From positions 1-27,516 of IMG/VR virus record IMGVR_UViG_3300042691_019876: 27,516 nucleotides of DNA; one strand, given 5' to 3'. Numbering within the stretch: the stretch's first letter is position 1; every line of letters starts with the position of its first letter. The DNA comes from a virus. The translations under genes were made by a program, and so were the position numbers. This document shows positions 13,160-19,628 of this stretch, one piece after another. The notes beneath the pieces were generated by a model. It searched no databases and was not told the DNA's origin. It saw only the letters and a list, made by a program, of their open reading frames with translations.

Positions 13160-15082
13160 ATGGAGTTAGTAAATATTCTATCTAAAATAGTAAAAGAAAC
13201 AAAACAAAAAAGAGGACACATCTTATTAGAATATCCAGAATCAACAGTTAAAAAATTGATAGGTAAATTCTCAGGAGACACCCAAGACTCAGCGGAAGAG
13301 ATAACACAAATCATACAAGATTTTGAAAAATTCAAAGACTCATTACCAGGTAATGAAAGGGATATTTTCACTTATGATTATGAAAAACTAAAAAGTTTTG
13401 TAACAACCAAATTAGACGCTCAGAAAGCAAAGAAAACGTTCAATGAAGTGTACCAAAATTTTATTAAGAAAAATAAAGGTTCTGATAAAAATTTGGTTAA
13501 ATTAAATTTGAAGAAATTTTTTGAATTGAAGGCTTTGGACAAAAGAAGATATGACAAAGATGTTTTGTCCATGACTTCTATGGAACTTAACGCTCTGATA
13601 AGAAGAGATTTTGAAAATGTGTTGAAAGACAAATTGACTGCTAAATTAGCAAAAGAAAATTCCGACGAAAACATTGAACAAATAGTTACAAGAGTTGAAA
13701 GGTATATAGCAAATTACCCATTAGTACCAATTAATACAAAACCTGCGGGAATGATGAATTTCCAAGAGTTTGAACACGTTGTTGATGCGTTACCAATTAA
13801 GGATGAATATAAGTTACCAGAAGTAGATACAAGTGATGTTGATATTGCTTATGAAGACGATGATGTGCTTATATTTGCTCCTGACCAAAAACATAAATGT
13901 ATCAACATTCGTAAGAAATTTGCACCAGATAGAAGATGGTGTACGTCTTGGGAAGGTTCATCTAATTATTACTACAATTATAGATTAAGACAAAATTTAA
14001 CACTTTATTATGTTATTAATAAAAACATGAAAGAAAGTGATGTGAATTACGCAGTAGTAATTTTGACTGACTATGATTACGGTAGTAAAGTAAGATTCAG
14101 ATTAGCGGATGGAACAAACTCAGGAAGATATGCTGGGTCAACGGTTATACCTTGGAGTGAAGTAACAAGTAAAGTACCTAATCTGATAGGAAAAGAACAA
14201 TATTTCAAACCAAATCCGTATTCATCAGAACAACAACAAATGATGATGACTTTTGAAAGAAAGAATATAGAGTCAGATGCGATTAAAGAATTAGGTTCAG
14301 AGGAAAATGCGGAACTATGGTTAGAACTAAGAAGTCCCGATTTAACTACAACTAGAAATGGTGAAGAAATTTATAGAAATTTCACACCATATTTAAGACA
14401 CAAATATATAGGGTTAGATGGTAAACTTAACGGTCAAATGTTAAAAGATTCTGATGAAGAAAGTAAGGGTTACTATCTATCTAAAAAAAGAAAGGCATTA
14501 TTGTTGACACCGATTGAAAATTTGAGTGAAGCGGATGTAACTTTAATTATGAGTAGAGAAATGGCACCATACCATAATTCACTTATGAAAAAATACGCAG
14601 AACAAATAGCTAAAAAGGATTTGGATATGGATTATCTACCAATTACTTTCCCAAATGATGCACACGCAAAATATGCAATGATGTTTGGTTTAGATAGTTT
14701 ATTTGAAATATTACCGGAAGACACCAGATTTATAAATTTAGAAAATAAATCAGAAAAAGTAGAACCTTTTGATATCCCATCTAATATTGCAAGATTCAAA
14801 GGGTTAAAAACATTGGTTGCTGATAATGTTATTAAAAGTTTACCTGAATCTATTGGAGAGTGTAGTTTATTAAGTTTTATAAATTTAACAGATAATAAAG
14901 AATTAACTACGTTACCAAAGTCATTATCTAAATTATATTGCTTAACTTTCCTATCGGTATTGGGTTCTAGTGTGGACGTTGAAAATTTACCAAGAGAATT
15001 ATACCAATATATGACACCAACAGAGGATTTCTTTATTGTTGATTTCCCTGAAGAATTGAGAAGTAAAAGACGTTGTGAGTAG
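13160..15082 (+). CDS. Large protein with leader helix, WCT core and C-terminal leucine-rich repeats
   Basis: A 640-residue protein of unknown function. It opens with MELVNILSKIVKETKQ, a leader-like helix, and continues as a helical, lysine-rich region to about 195. A central domain (about 200-350) contains DVDIAYEDDDVLIFAPD, FAPDRRWCTSWEGSS (C261), a Tyr-rich YYYNYR, LTLYYVINKN and a beta-rich YAVVILTDYDYG. A third helical region covers 350-530. The C-terminus (about 538-610) has leucine-rich repeats: FKGLKTLVADNVIKSLPESI, LLSFINLTDNKELTTLPKSL and LTFLSVLG, ending with NLPREL. LRRs mediate protein contacts, so it may bind a host or virion partner. The leader and upstream ATATTTAT suggest a late, possibly packaged protein. 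The W-C-T core looks enzyme-like, but I know no activity for it. Confidence 0.78.
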   Translation: MELVNILSKIVKETKQKRGHILLEYPESTVKKLIGKFSGDTQDSAEEITQIIQDFEKFKDSLPGNERDIFTYDYEKLKSFVTTKLDAQKAKKTFNEVYQNFIKKNKGSDKNLVKLNLKKFFELKALDKRRYDKDVLSMTSMELNALIRRDFENVLKDKLTAKLAKENSDENIEQIVTRVERYIANYPLVPINTKPAGMMNFQEFEHVVDALPIKDEYKLPEVDTSDVDIAYEDDDVLIFAPDQKHKCINIRKKFAPDRRWCTSWEGSSNYYYNYRLRQNLTLYYVINKNMKESDVNYAVVILTDYDYGSKVRFRLADGTNSGRYAGSTVIPWSEVTSKVPNLIGKEQYFKPNPYSSEQQQMMMTFERKNIESDAIKELGSEENAELWLELRSPDLTTTRNGEEIYRNFTPYLRHKYIGLDGKLNGQMLKDSDEESKGYYLSKKRKALLLTPIENLSEADVTLIMSREMAPYHNSLMKKYAEQIAKKDLDMDYLPITFPNDAHAKYAMMFGLDSLFEILPEDTRFINLENKSEKVEPFDIPSNIARFKGLKTLVADNVIKSLPESIGECSLLSFINLTDNKELTTLPKSLSKLYCLTFLSVLGSSVDVENLPRELYQYMTPTEDFFIVDFPEELRSKRRCE

Positions 15083-15099
15083 TAAGTAATATACATAAA

Positions 15100-15390
15100 A
15101 TGAAAAACGTAGACATAGAAATTTATATTTCAAACTTGATTAGTTTTTTTGAAAACAATCCTAACGATTTAATAAGTTTAATTGGGGATGTCCAAAAACA
15201 AGAATTCTATGAAAAACTAAGAGAAAAATCTGAAAAGAATTTTTCTGAAGGTAATGATTTTGTTTTAACAAGAAATCAAATTGTAGAAATAGTGGTGGAG
15301 TTAAAAATACCACAAATCAAAAATGAGAAAAAGTCTGAGATGGATAGAATCATACAAAAAACAAAATTTGGTGAAATAATTTTGAATTAA
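15100..15390 (+). CDS. Small hypothetical protein
   Basis: A 96-residue helical, acidic-to-neutral protein (ISNLISFFENNPNDLISLIG, FYEKLREKSEKNF, LTRNQIVEIVVELK). No family is recognised. It starts 17 nt after the 640-aa gene behind an A-rich leader (ACATAAA), so it is probably cotranscribed. A host-type promoter for the next gene begins immediately after its stop. Confidence 0.65.
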   Translation: MKNVDIEIYISNLISFFENNPNDLISLIGDVQKQEFYEKLREKSEKNFSEGNDFVLTRNQIVEIVVELKIPQIKNEKKSEMDRIIQKTKFGEIILN

Positions 15391-15391
15391 A

Positions 15392-15422
15392 TTTGTTTTT
15401 TAGAAAAAAAGTTATAACTTTG
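15392..15422 (+). promoter_or_regulatory. Consensus Bacteroidota promoter for the DUF932 gene
   Basis: TTTG at 15392-15395, a 19-nt spacer and TAACTTTG at 15415-15422. The predicted start near 15427-15430 gives a leader of about 20 nt before the ATG at 15449. Confidence 0.8.
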
Positions 15423-15448
15423 TATTCTAATCAAAAAACATAAAACAT

Positions 15449-16204
15449 ATGATTTACACACCAGAAATTATCAAGTCCGTAGCTCCTTCAGTTTTCGCAA
15501 CAAGTCCGTCTCCTAAAATGACAGATAAGTACTCATTTGTACCAACAGAACAAGTGTTGGAATTTTTTGACCGTGAAGGTTGGCAGGTTTCTTCTGTTAA
15601 ACAAACAGGACGTGGTGTTCATTCTCTTCATGAAATTAAATTTCGTAACGGTGAATTACCTAAAGTTGGTGATACTGTTGTAGAAGCAATCATCCGAAAC
15701 TCTCACAATGGAACAGCGGCATTTTCTTTAAGTGCAGGACTCTTCAGATTAGTTTGTTCAAACGGTCTTACCGTACCTACATCTGTGGCTGACAGATTTA
15801 CAATGAGACACAATCACTTTACGTTTGACGAGGTAAAAGGTTTAGCAGAATCCTTCTCTAAAAAATTACCTATGATTAGTCAATCCGTTGGGAGAATGAT
15901 GTCTCGTGAACTTTCAGATGATGAAAAAATCCGATTTGTACAACAATCCGCAAAAATCAGATTTAATGCTGAAAAGACATTCAATGACATGGAAGTTCTT
16001 GGATTGTTACAACCAAACAGAGTTGAAGATGAGGGTAATTCTTTGTGGCAAGTTTTCAATACAGTACAAGAAAAGTTTATTCGAGGTGGAGTTAGTGTTA
16101 ACAACTCACGAGGTAAAAACACCAAAATGAGAAAAATTGATAACATCATTGCTCAAAACACAATCAACACTAAACTTTGGGAATTGGCCGAAACAGTAAT
16201 TTAA
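15449..16204 (+). CDS. DUF932 family phage/plasmid protein
   Basis: A 251-residue protein matching DUF932, a family widespread in phages and plasmids and without an agreed biochemical role. Telling segments are YSFVPTEQVLEFFDREGWQV near the front, RNSHNGTAAFSLSAGLFRLVCSNGL (85-109, the family's most conserved part), RHNHFTFDEV, and the C-terminal WQVFNTVQEKFIRGG and NTKLWELAE. Codon use includes more CGT and CTT than its small neighbours, as expected for a well-expressed early gene. It has its own host-type promoter and a terminator directly after the stop, so it is largely monocistronic. Confidence 0.9.
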   Translation: MIYTPEIIKSVAPSVFATSPSPKMTDKYSFVPTEQVLEFFDREGWQVSSVKQTGRGVHSLHEIKFRNGELPKVGDTVVEAIIRNSHNGTAAFSLSAGLFRLVCSNGLTVPTSVADRFTMRHNHFTFDEVKGLAESFSKKLPMISQSVGRMMSRELSDDEKIRFVQQSAKIRFNAEKTFNDMEVLGLLQPNRVEDEGNSLWQVFNTVQEKFIRGGVSVNNSRGKNTKMRKIDNIIAQNTINTKLWELAETVI

Positions 16205-16211
16205 CAAACAT

Positions 16212-16232
16212 GGGGGTGAAATACCCCCTTTT
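16212..16232 (+). terminator. Terminator after the DUF932 gene
   Basis: GGGGGT (16212-16217) and ACCCCC (16223-16228) form a GC-rich stem with a GAAAT loop, followed by TTTT. The short T-run suggests partial read-through into the gene at 16237, for which no other promoter is visible. Confidence 0.7.
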
Positions 16233-16236
16233 ACAT

Positions 16237-16569
16237 ATGTCAAAAGTTTTCAAAATAGATGATTTATTTAAGAAAAATTTATCAAAAAAATTTGATAAAG
16301 TTTTTTGTGAATTGAAAGTTAGTAGTTATACTTCAATCAGTCCCGATTTTTTAATGACAAAAAATTATGATGTTGAATATTTGGACAGTATTGAAAATAA
16401 TGGGACTTTAATTCATATGGAAGGAATATTTAGACACAGGTCTAATATTTATTTATATCTGTCAAAAGAGAATACTATGGAAGCTAGTTATCAATTAAAA
16501 ATTTATTACGAGGTTGATAAGTTAGATGAAGTCAATTTTTTGGTAAAAAATTTAATTAAATTAGGATAG
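16237..16569 (+). CDS. Small hypothetical protein
   Basis: A 110-residue protein starting MSKVFKIDDLFKKNLSKKFD. An earlier in-frame ATG at 16177 lies inside the DUF932 gene and would place the terminator hairpin in the coding sequence, so 16237 is preferred. The sequence predicts a helical front, a beta-rich middle (HMEGIFRHRSNIYLYLSK) and a C-terminal helix. No family is recognised. Confidence 0.65.
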   Translation: MSKVFKIDDLFKKNLSKKFDKVFCELKVSSYTSISPDFLMTKNYDVEYLDSIENNGTLIHMEGIFRHRSNIYLYLSKENTMEASYQLKIYYEVDKLDEVNFLVKNLIKLG

Positions 16570-16607
16570 AACTATTAATTTTAAATTAAAATAAACTAAT
16601 ATTAATC

Positions 16608-16877
16608 ATGAAAACATTTAAACAAGAGTTGAATAAATGGTTAGAAAATAGAGATACTGAAACTATTGAAGAAAATGTGAAAACATTTATTGGTGAGTTA
16701 AAAGATAAAATAAATGAAATTGAAAGTATTGAGAGGTATACAATCAACGGAGCTTATGACACTGGATATCATGACAAACTAAATAACAGAGGTATGAGGT
16801 CTAATTATTATTCAAGTACTTATGCGTTAGATGATCAATTAAAAAAAATAATGATAGGAATAAATGGAAATCAGTAG
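16608..16877 (+). CDS. Small hypothetical protein
   Basis: An 89-residue charged protein, helical at the front (TFKQELNKWLENRDTETIEE and a coiled-coil-like stretch to about 45) with a Tyr/Asn-rich second half (YTINGAYDTGYHDKL, RSNYYSSTYALDDQL). No function is recognised. Its last 14 bases overlap the thioredoxin start, so the two genes are translationally linked. Confidence 0.65.
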   Translation: MKTFKQELNKWLENRDTETIEENVKTFIGELKDKINEIESIERYTINGAYDTGYHDKLNNRGMRSNYYSSTYALDDQLKKIMIGINGNQ

Positions 16878-17178
16878 TATTGAATTGCAAGAAAAAATAA
16901 ACGATGGTAAACGTATCATCGTTGAATTCTGGGCTGAATGGTGTGGTCCATGTAAGATGATGAAACCAAAATTTGAAAAGGTTGCCAACGAGAATAAATC
17001 TGAGGTTGAGATGTACACAATGAATGTTGACATGAATAGAGAAATTGCTATGTCAATGGGTATAAAAAGCATCCCAACAATTAAAGTTTTTAATAGTAGA
17101 GAAATTGTTGACACTAGAGTTGGGGTTTTATCAGAAACCCAAATAAATGATATGTTAAAAGAATTGATAAATGGATAA
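16864..17178 (+). CDS. trxA: Thioredoxin
   Basis: A 104-residue thioredoxin with the full active site WCGPC (W26, C27, C30) and the conserved cis-Pro in SIPTIKVF (P71). The length and fold are those of the classical family (about 105 aa). As a cytoplasmic dithiol carrier it could supply electrons to ribonucleotide reductase or, as for T7 with host thioredoxin, assist another enzyme; no reductase gene is in view. It overlaps the previous gene by 14 nt and the glutaredoxin-like gene by 8 nt. The start is preceded by a weak GGAATAA. Confidence 0.95.
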   Translation: MEISSIELQEKINDGKRIIVEFWAEWCGPCKMMKPKFEKVANENKSEVEMYTMNVDMNREIAMSMGIKSIPTIKVFNSREIVDTRVGVLSETQINDMLKELING

Positions 17179-17473
17179 GATTGTTGTTTTGTTCACTATG
17201 AAAACCTGTCCATATTGTCAGGAACTAAAAGATATGTTAGTTAATGAGAATATAGAGTTTTTCGAAAGAGATATACACGAGTACGAACAAGAATATCAAA
17301 TTTTTTCTGAAATTACTGGTAATGATTATGTACCGGCATTTATGACAATAGAAAATCCTGAAAGTGAATCTCCAGATACCCAATTATATGCACCCGAAAG
17401 AGACTTTGATGAGTTAGAAGAAGGTGTAAGTATAATAAAAGAATTTTATGACAACACAAAAAACCCCATTTAA
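17171..17473 (+). CDS. Glutaredoxin-like protein
   Basis: A 100-residue thioredoxin-fold protein with a dithiol CPYC site (C13, C16) and a cis-Pro in DYVPAFMTI (P55), typical of glutaredoxins. The C-terminal third is acidic (FDELEEGVSIIKEF). It would reduce disulfides in ribonucleotide reductase or other targets, depending on glutathione or a phage/host reductase. It is coupled to the thioredoxin gene by an 8-nt overlap. The stop codon lies inside the loop of the terminator that ends this operon. Confidence 0.88.
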   Translation: MDKIVVLFTMKTCPYCQELKDMLVNENIEFFERDIHEYEQEYQIFSEITGNDYVPAFMTIENPESESPDTQLYAPERDFDELEEGVSIIKEFYDNTKNPI

Positions 17474-17485
17474 AAATGGGGTTTT
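17460..17485. terminator. Bidirectional terminator between convergent operons
   Basis: AAAACCCCATTT (17460-17471) pairs with AAATGGGGTTTT (17474-17485). T-runs follow the stem on both strands. The TAA of the glutaredoxin-like gene (17471-17473) is in the loop, and the minus-strand gene stops at 17489. Confidence 0.88.
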
Positions 17486-17488
17486 ATT

Positions 17489-18184
17489 TTAAATAATAAT
17501 TACGTGTTCTAATAAATCTTGTACTAAATAAGGTTTGATTTTATCTTGATGTGTTATATCATCAATTAAATTATAACCATGTATTTTTTCCCTAAAAGAC
17601 TCTAAATCAAAATCAAAAACATCTAATATCAAAGATAGTATTTTTTCCTTTTCAAACCTTGAGTCACAATTAACATCAATCATAAATTCGTCTTCTTCAT
17701 TTTTTTCTGTACTATATGTAAAAGAAACATTATCTACACCTAAAAGAGAATACATATGATTGAAAATATAATGTGAGTAATAGTATTTTAATCGGTCATA
17801 CTCTAAACTATAACCGTAAGGAAACTCAGAGGATATTGATACATCTAATGTATTACTAATAACATCTTTATAAATGTCTTTATTGATTTCAAATTGAACA
17901 GTATCATCATTTTTTAATGATTTATTATAATCAATAATGTCGATAATATTCATGTAAGATATTTCAGATAGTTCTATTTCTTTTTTAAATTTTTCACAAA
18001 ATTCGAACTTAATTACTTGAGTATCCAAAATTTCCTTACTTGTTGTGATTCCCCTTATCACAAAAAACTTTTCGAAGTCTGTAACTTGGATAATTGAATT
18101 TTCTTTCTTACCAATCTTTGATAAAATGAAGTCGGCAAATAAATTTACAACGCCCCTTCTTGTATTAACATCTAATTTTCTCAT
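17489..18184 (-). CDS. Hypothetical protein
   Basis: A 231-residue acidic protein (MRKLDVNTRRGVVNLFADFI at the start) with no motif I can name. It is mixed alpha/beta: a helical N-terminus, VTDFEKFFVIRGITTSKEIL, a middle with DKDIYKDVI-type charged helices, YGYSLEYDRLKYYYSHYIFN (aromatic-rich) and a tail rich in Asp/Leu. It is the last gene of a minus-strand run that also contains the genes at 18239 and 19405. The 54-bp AT-rich gap upstream holds no clear consensus promoter, so it may be read through from the 367-aa gene. Confidence 0.68.
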   Translation of the reverse strand: MRKLDVNTRRGVVNLFADFILSKIGKKENSIIQVTDFEKFFVIRGITTSKEILDTQVIKFEFCEKFKKEIELSEISYMNIIDIIDYNKSLKNDDTVQFEINKDIYKDVISNTLDVSISSEFPYGYSLEYDRLKYYYSHYIFNHMYSLLGVDNVSFTYSTEKNEEDEFMIDVNCDSRFEKEKILSLILDVFDFDLESFREKIHGYNLIDDITHQDKIKPYLVQDLLEHVIII

Positions 18185-18238
18185 ATCAAATTATTTTTAA
18201 CAATTGATATGATTTTTATTTCAATAACTAAATAGTTG

Positions 18239-19342
18239 TTAGATGTAATGAGTGAATATCTCGTTTATTTGATTTTGAACTAATTCATAGTCAGGGTAAT
18301 CAGGTATTCTAAAACTAATTTTTTCAAAAACCTCATCATCAAATAAAGCATCCATAATACCAGTAAATGAACCAAAATAATCAAGTGTCCAATTTGAACC
18401 TAAATTATTTTCTAAATAAACTTTTACATCGTAAGGAAAATCCTTTATTCTAATATAAGGAATATACATTGTTCTATCACGGACTTTAGTTTGTTCTTCT
18501 GATATTTTAGATGAGAAAAATTCTTGTAAACCATCCATTACCATATTATAACATTCATCACCATAAGCACCGTTATAAGCATTATTATGGATACTATACA
18601 ACTCACCCTTCAAGTCAGATAAATCACCTTTTAGTAATTCATTCATCGCTTCCTCATCTTTAATCAAATTATATACATCTTCGTTTCTAATTTGAAAAAA
18701 GTCCTCCCTTCCTTGTTCACTCATTAATTCATGGAAAAAGTCAGAACCATACTCCTCAATACTTAAATCTTGGTTACCAATAGAGTCCATAATGTATTTA
18801 GCAAGATGTTGTAAATTAGTATCATCAAGTTCCTCAATCACATCTCTATATACATCATCAGTTGAGTCATAAAATGTATCATAAAAATCCGAATCTTCAA
18901 GTACTCTTCTTGCTACATCATTGGGACTTGTTTCTCTTCTATAATCTTTAAAAAATTTTGCAAGTTCATCTCTTCCATCTAAACGTAACCAATAACCATC
19001 ACCCCTTTCAAAAACATCAGTAAGTAGATTATCACAGACGTATTTAAGACAAGATTTTGGGTCTTTATTTAACCACCATAACATAAATCTATTTTGTAAC
19101 TCATCAGCCAAATGTCTGACATTTATATCTTCTAAAAAACCGTTTTGATGAAGGTAGTCCAATAAAGTTTCGTCTTCTTCAAACGCAGATGGAGGAATTT
19201 CGTAAATATCAACTTCATCTTGTAATCCTTTTTTGATTATAAGTTGTAGAAAATTCTTTGGATTATTAAATACTCGCATGACTTTATTATAGTCATCTCT
19301 ATCTCCTTTAAACCACTCTATGTAATTAGTTAAATTTGCCAT
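18239..19342 (-). CDS. Large acidic hypothetical protein
   Basis: A 367-residue, strongly acidic, mostly helical protein beginning MANLTNYIEWFKGDRDDYNK. It has many Asp/Glu/Tyr-rich helices (DDVYRDVIEELDDTNLQHL, DVYNLIKDEEAMNELLKGDL), a segment NAYNGAYGDECYNMVMDGL and a beta-rich C-terminus (YIPYIRIKDFPYDVKVYLE, FRIPDYPDYELV). No known family is recognised. Its composition resembles the acidic central part of the 499-aa protein encoded divergently at 19629, but I see no clear homology. It has its own TATTTATA element just after a terminator, so it is probably a separate transcript. Confidence 0.72.
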   Translation of the reverse strand: MANLTNYIEWFKGDRDDYNKVMRVFNNPKNFLQLIIKKGLQDEVDIYEIPPSAFEEDETLLDYLHQNGFLEDINVRHLADELQNRFMLWWLNKDPKSCLKYVCDNLLTDVFERGDGYWLRLDGRDELAKFFKDYRRETSPNDVARRVLEDSDFYDTFYDSTDDVYRDVIEELDDTNLQHLAKYIMDSIGNQDLSIEEYGSDFFHELMSEQGREDFFQIRNEDVYNLIKDEEAMNELLKGDLSDLKGELYSIHNNAYNGAYGDECYNMVMDGLQEFFSSKISEEQTKVRDRTMYIPYIRIKDFPYDVKVYLENNLGSNWTLDYFGSFTGIMDALFDDEVFEKISFRIPDYPDYELVQNQINEIFTHYI

Positions 19343-19346
19343 ATCT

Positions 19347-19354
19347 TATAAATA
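19347..19354 (-). promoter_or_regulatory. ATTTAT-type element upstream of the 18239-19342 gene
   Basis: On the minus strand, TGTATTTATAAGATATG places TATTTATA four bases before the start codon, immediately downstream of a terminator. It matches the second promoter class except at its first base. Confidence 0.38.
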
Positions 19355-19381
19355 CAAAAAAAGGTGGAAAATTCCACCTTT
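19354..19381 (-). terminator. Terminator after the 47-aa minus-strand gene
   Basis: AAAGGTGGAA (19360-19369) pairs with TTCCACCTTT (19372-19381) with a two-base loop; on the minus strand a run of seven T follows. A separate 12-bp palindrome CTTTGGCCAAAG (19389-19400) lies between the gene and this terminator. Confidence 0.78.
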
Positions 19382-19404
19382 AATTTTTCTTTGGCCAAAG
19401 GAAA

Positions 19405-19548
19405 TTACTTTTTATTATAATACTTCTCAACAATCTTTTTTACTGATTCTTGAACAGATTGATTTTTAACTGCTTCCTGTTGAGGTCTCGCAGCCTGTTG
19501 AGGAGCATTTGTTTGTTGATTTCCTTTATTTTTACAACCACAACCCAT
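19405..19548 (-). CDS. Tiny Cys- and Gln-rich protein
   Basis: A 47-residue protein: MGCGCKNKGNQQTN, then a Gln/Ala/Pro-rich stretch, then a C-terminal amphipathic helix SVQESVKKIVEKYYNKK. The CGC pair at positions 3 and 5 may bind metal or be modified; there is no signal peptide, so it is not a lipoprotein. Coding is supported by an upstream ATATTTAT element on the same strand, a proper terminator after the stop, and third-position-rich AT composition. It is too short to assign by homology here. It diverges from the 499-aa gene across 80 bp. Confidence 0.65.
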   Translation of the reverse strand: MGCGCKNKGNQQTNAPQQAARPQQEAVKNQSVQESVKKIVEKYYNKK

Positions 19549-19579
19549 AGCTTTTGTTTTTGTTGTTTATTTTATTTAT

Positions 19580-19587
19580 ATAAATAT
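19580..19587 (-). promoter_or_regulatory. TGATATTTAT element upstream of the 47-aa gene
   Basis: On the minus strand GTGATATTTATATAAAT carries ATATTTAT, 31 nt before the start at 19548. It faces away from the copy at 19618. Confidence 0.4.
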
Positions 19588-19598
19588 CACAACAAAAC

Positions 19599-19625
19599 TA
19601 TATTTGTAAATCTTTTGATATTTAT
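19599..19625 (+). promoter_or_regulatory. Two promoter-like elements upstream of the 499-aa gene
   Basis: TATATTTG at 19599-19606 matches the host -7 element but lacks a good TTTG 19-20 nt upstream. TTTTGATATTTAT, with ATATTTAT at 19618-19625, ends three bases before the ATG at 19629. Which one is used cannot be decided from sequence. Confidence 0.42.
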
Positions 19626-19628
19626 TAA

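Noticed and set aside
16177-16236. Upstream in-frame start for the 16237 gene
   Set aside because: It would overlap the DUF932 gene by 28 bp and make the terminator hairpin coding; MSKVFK at 16237 is a better start.
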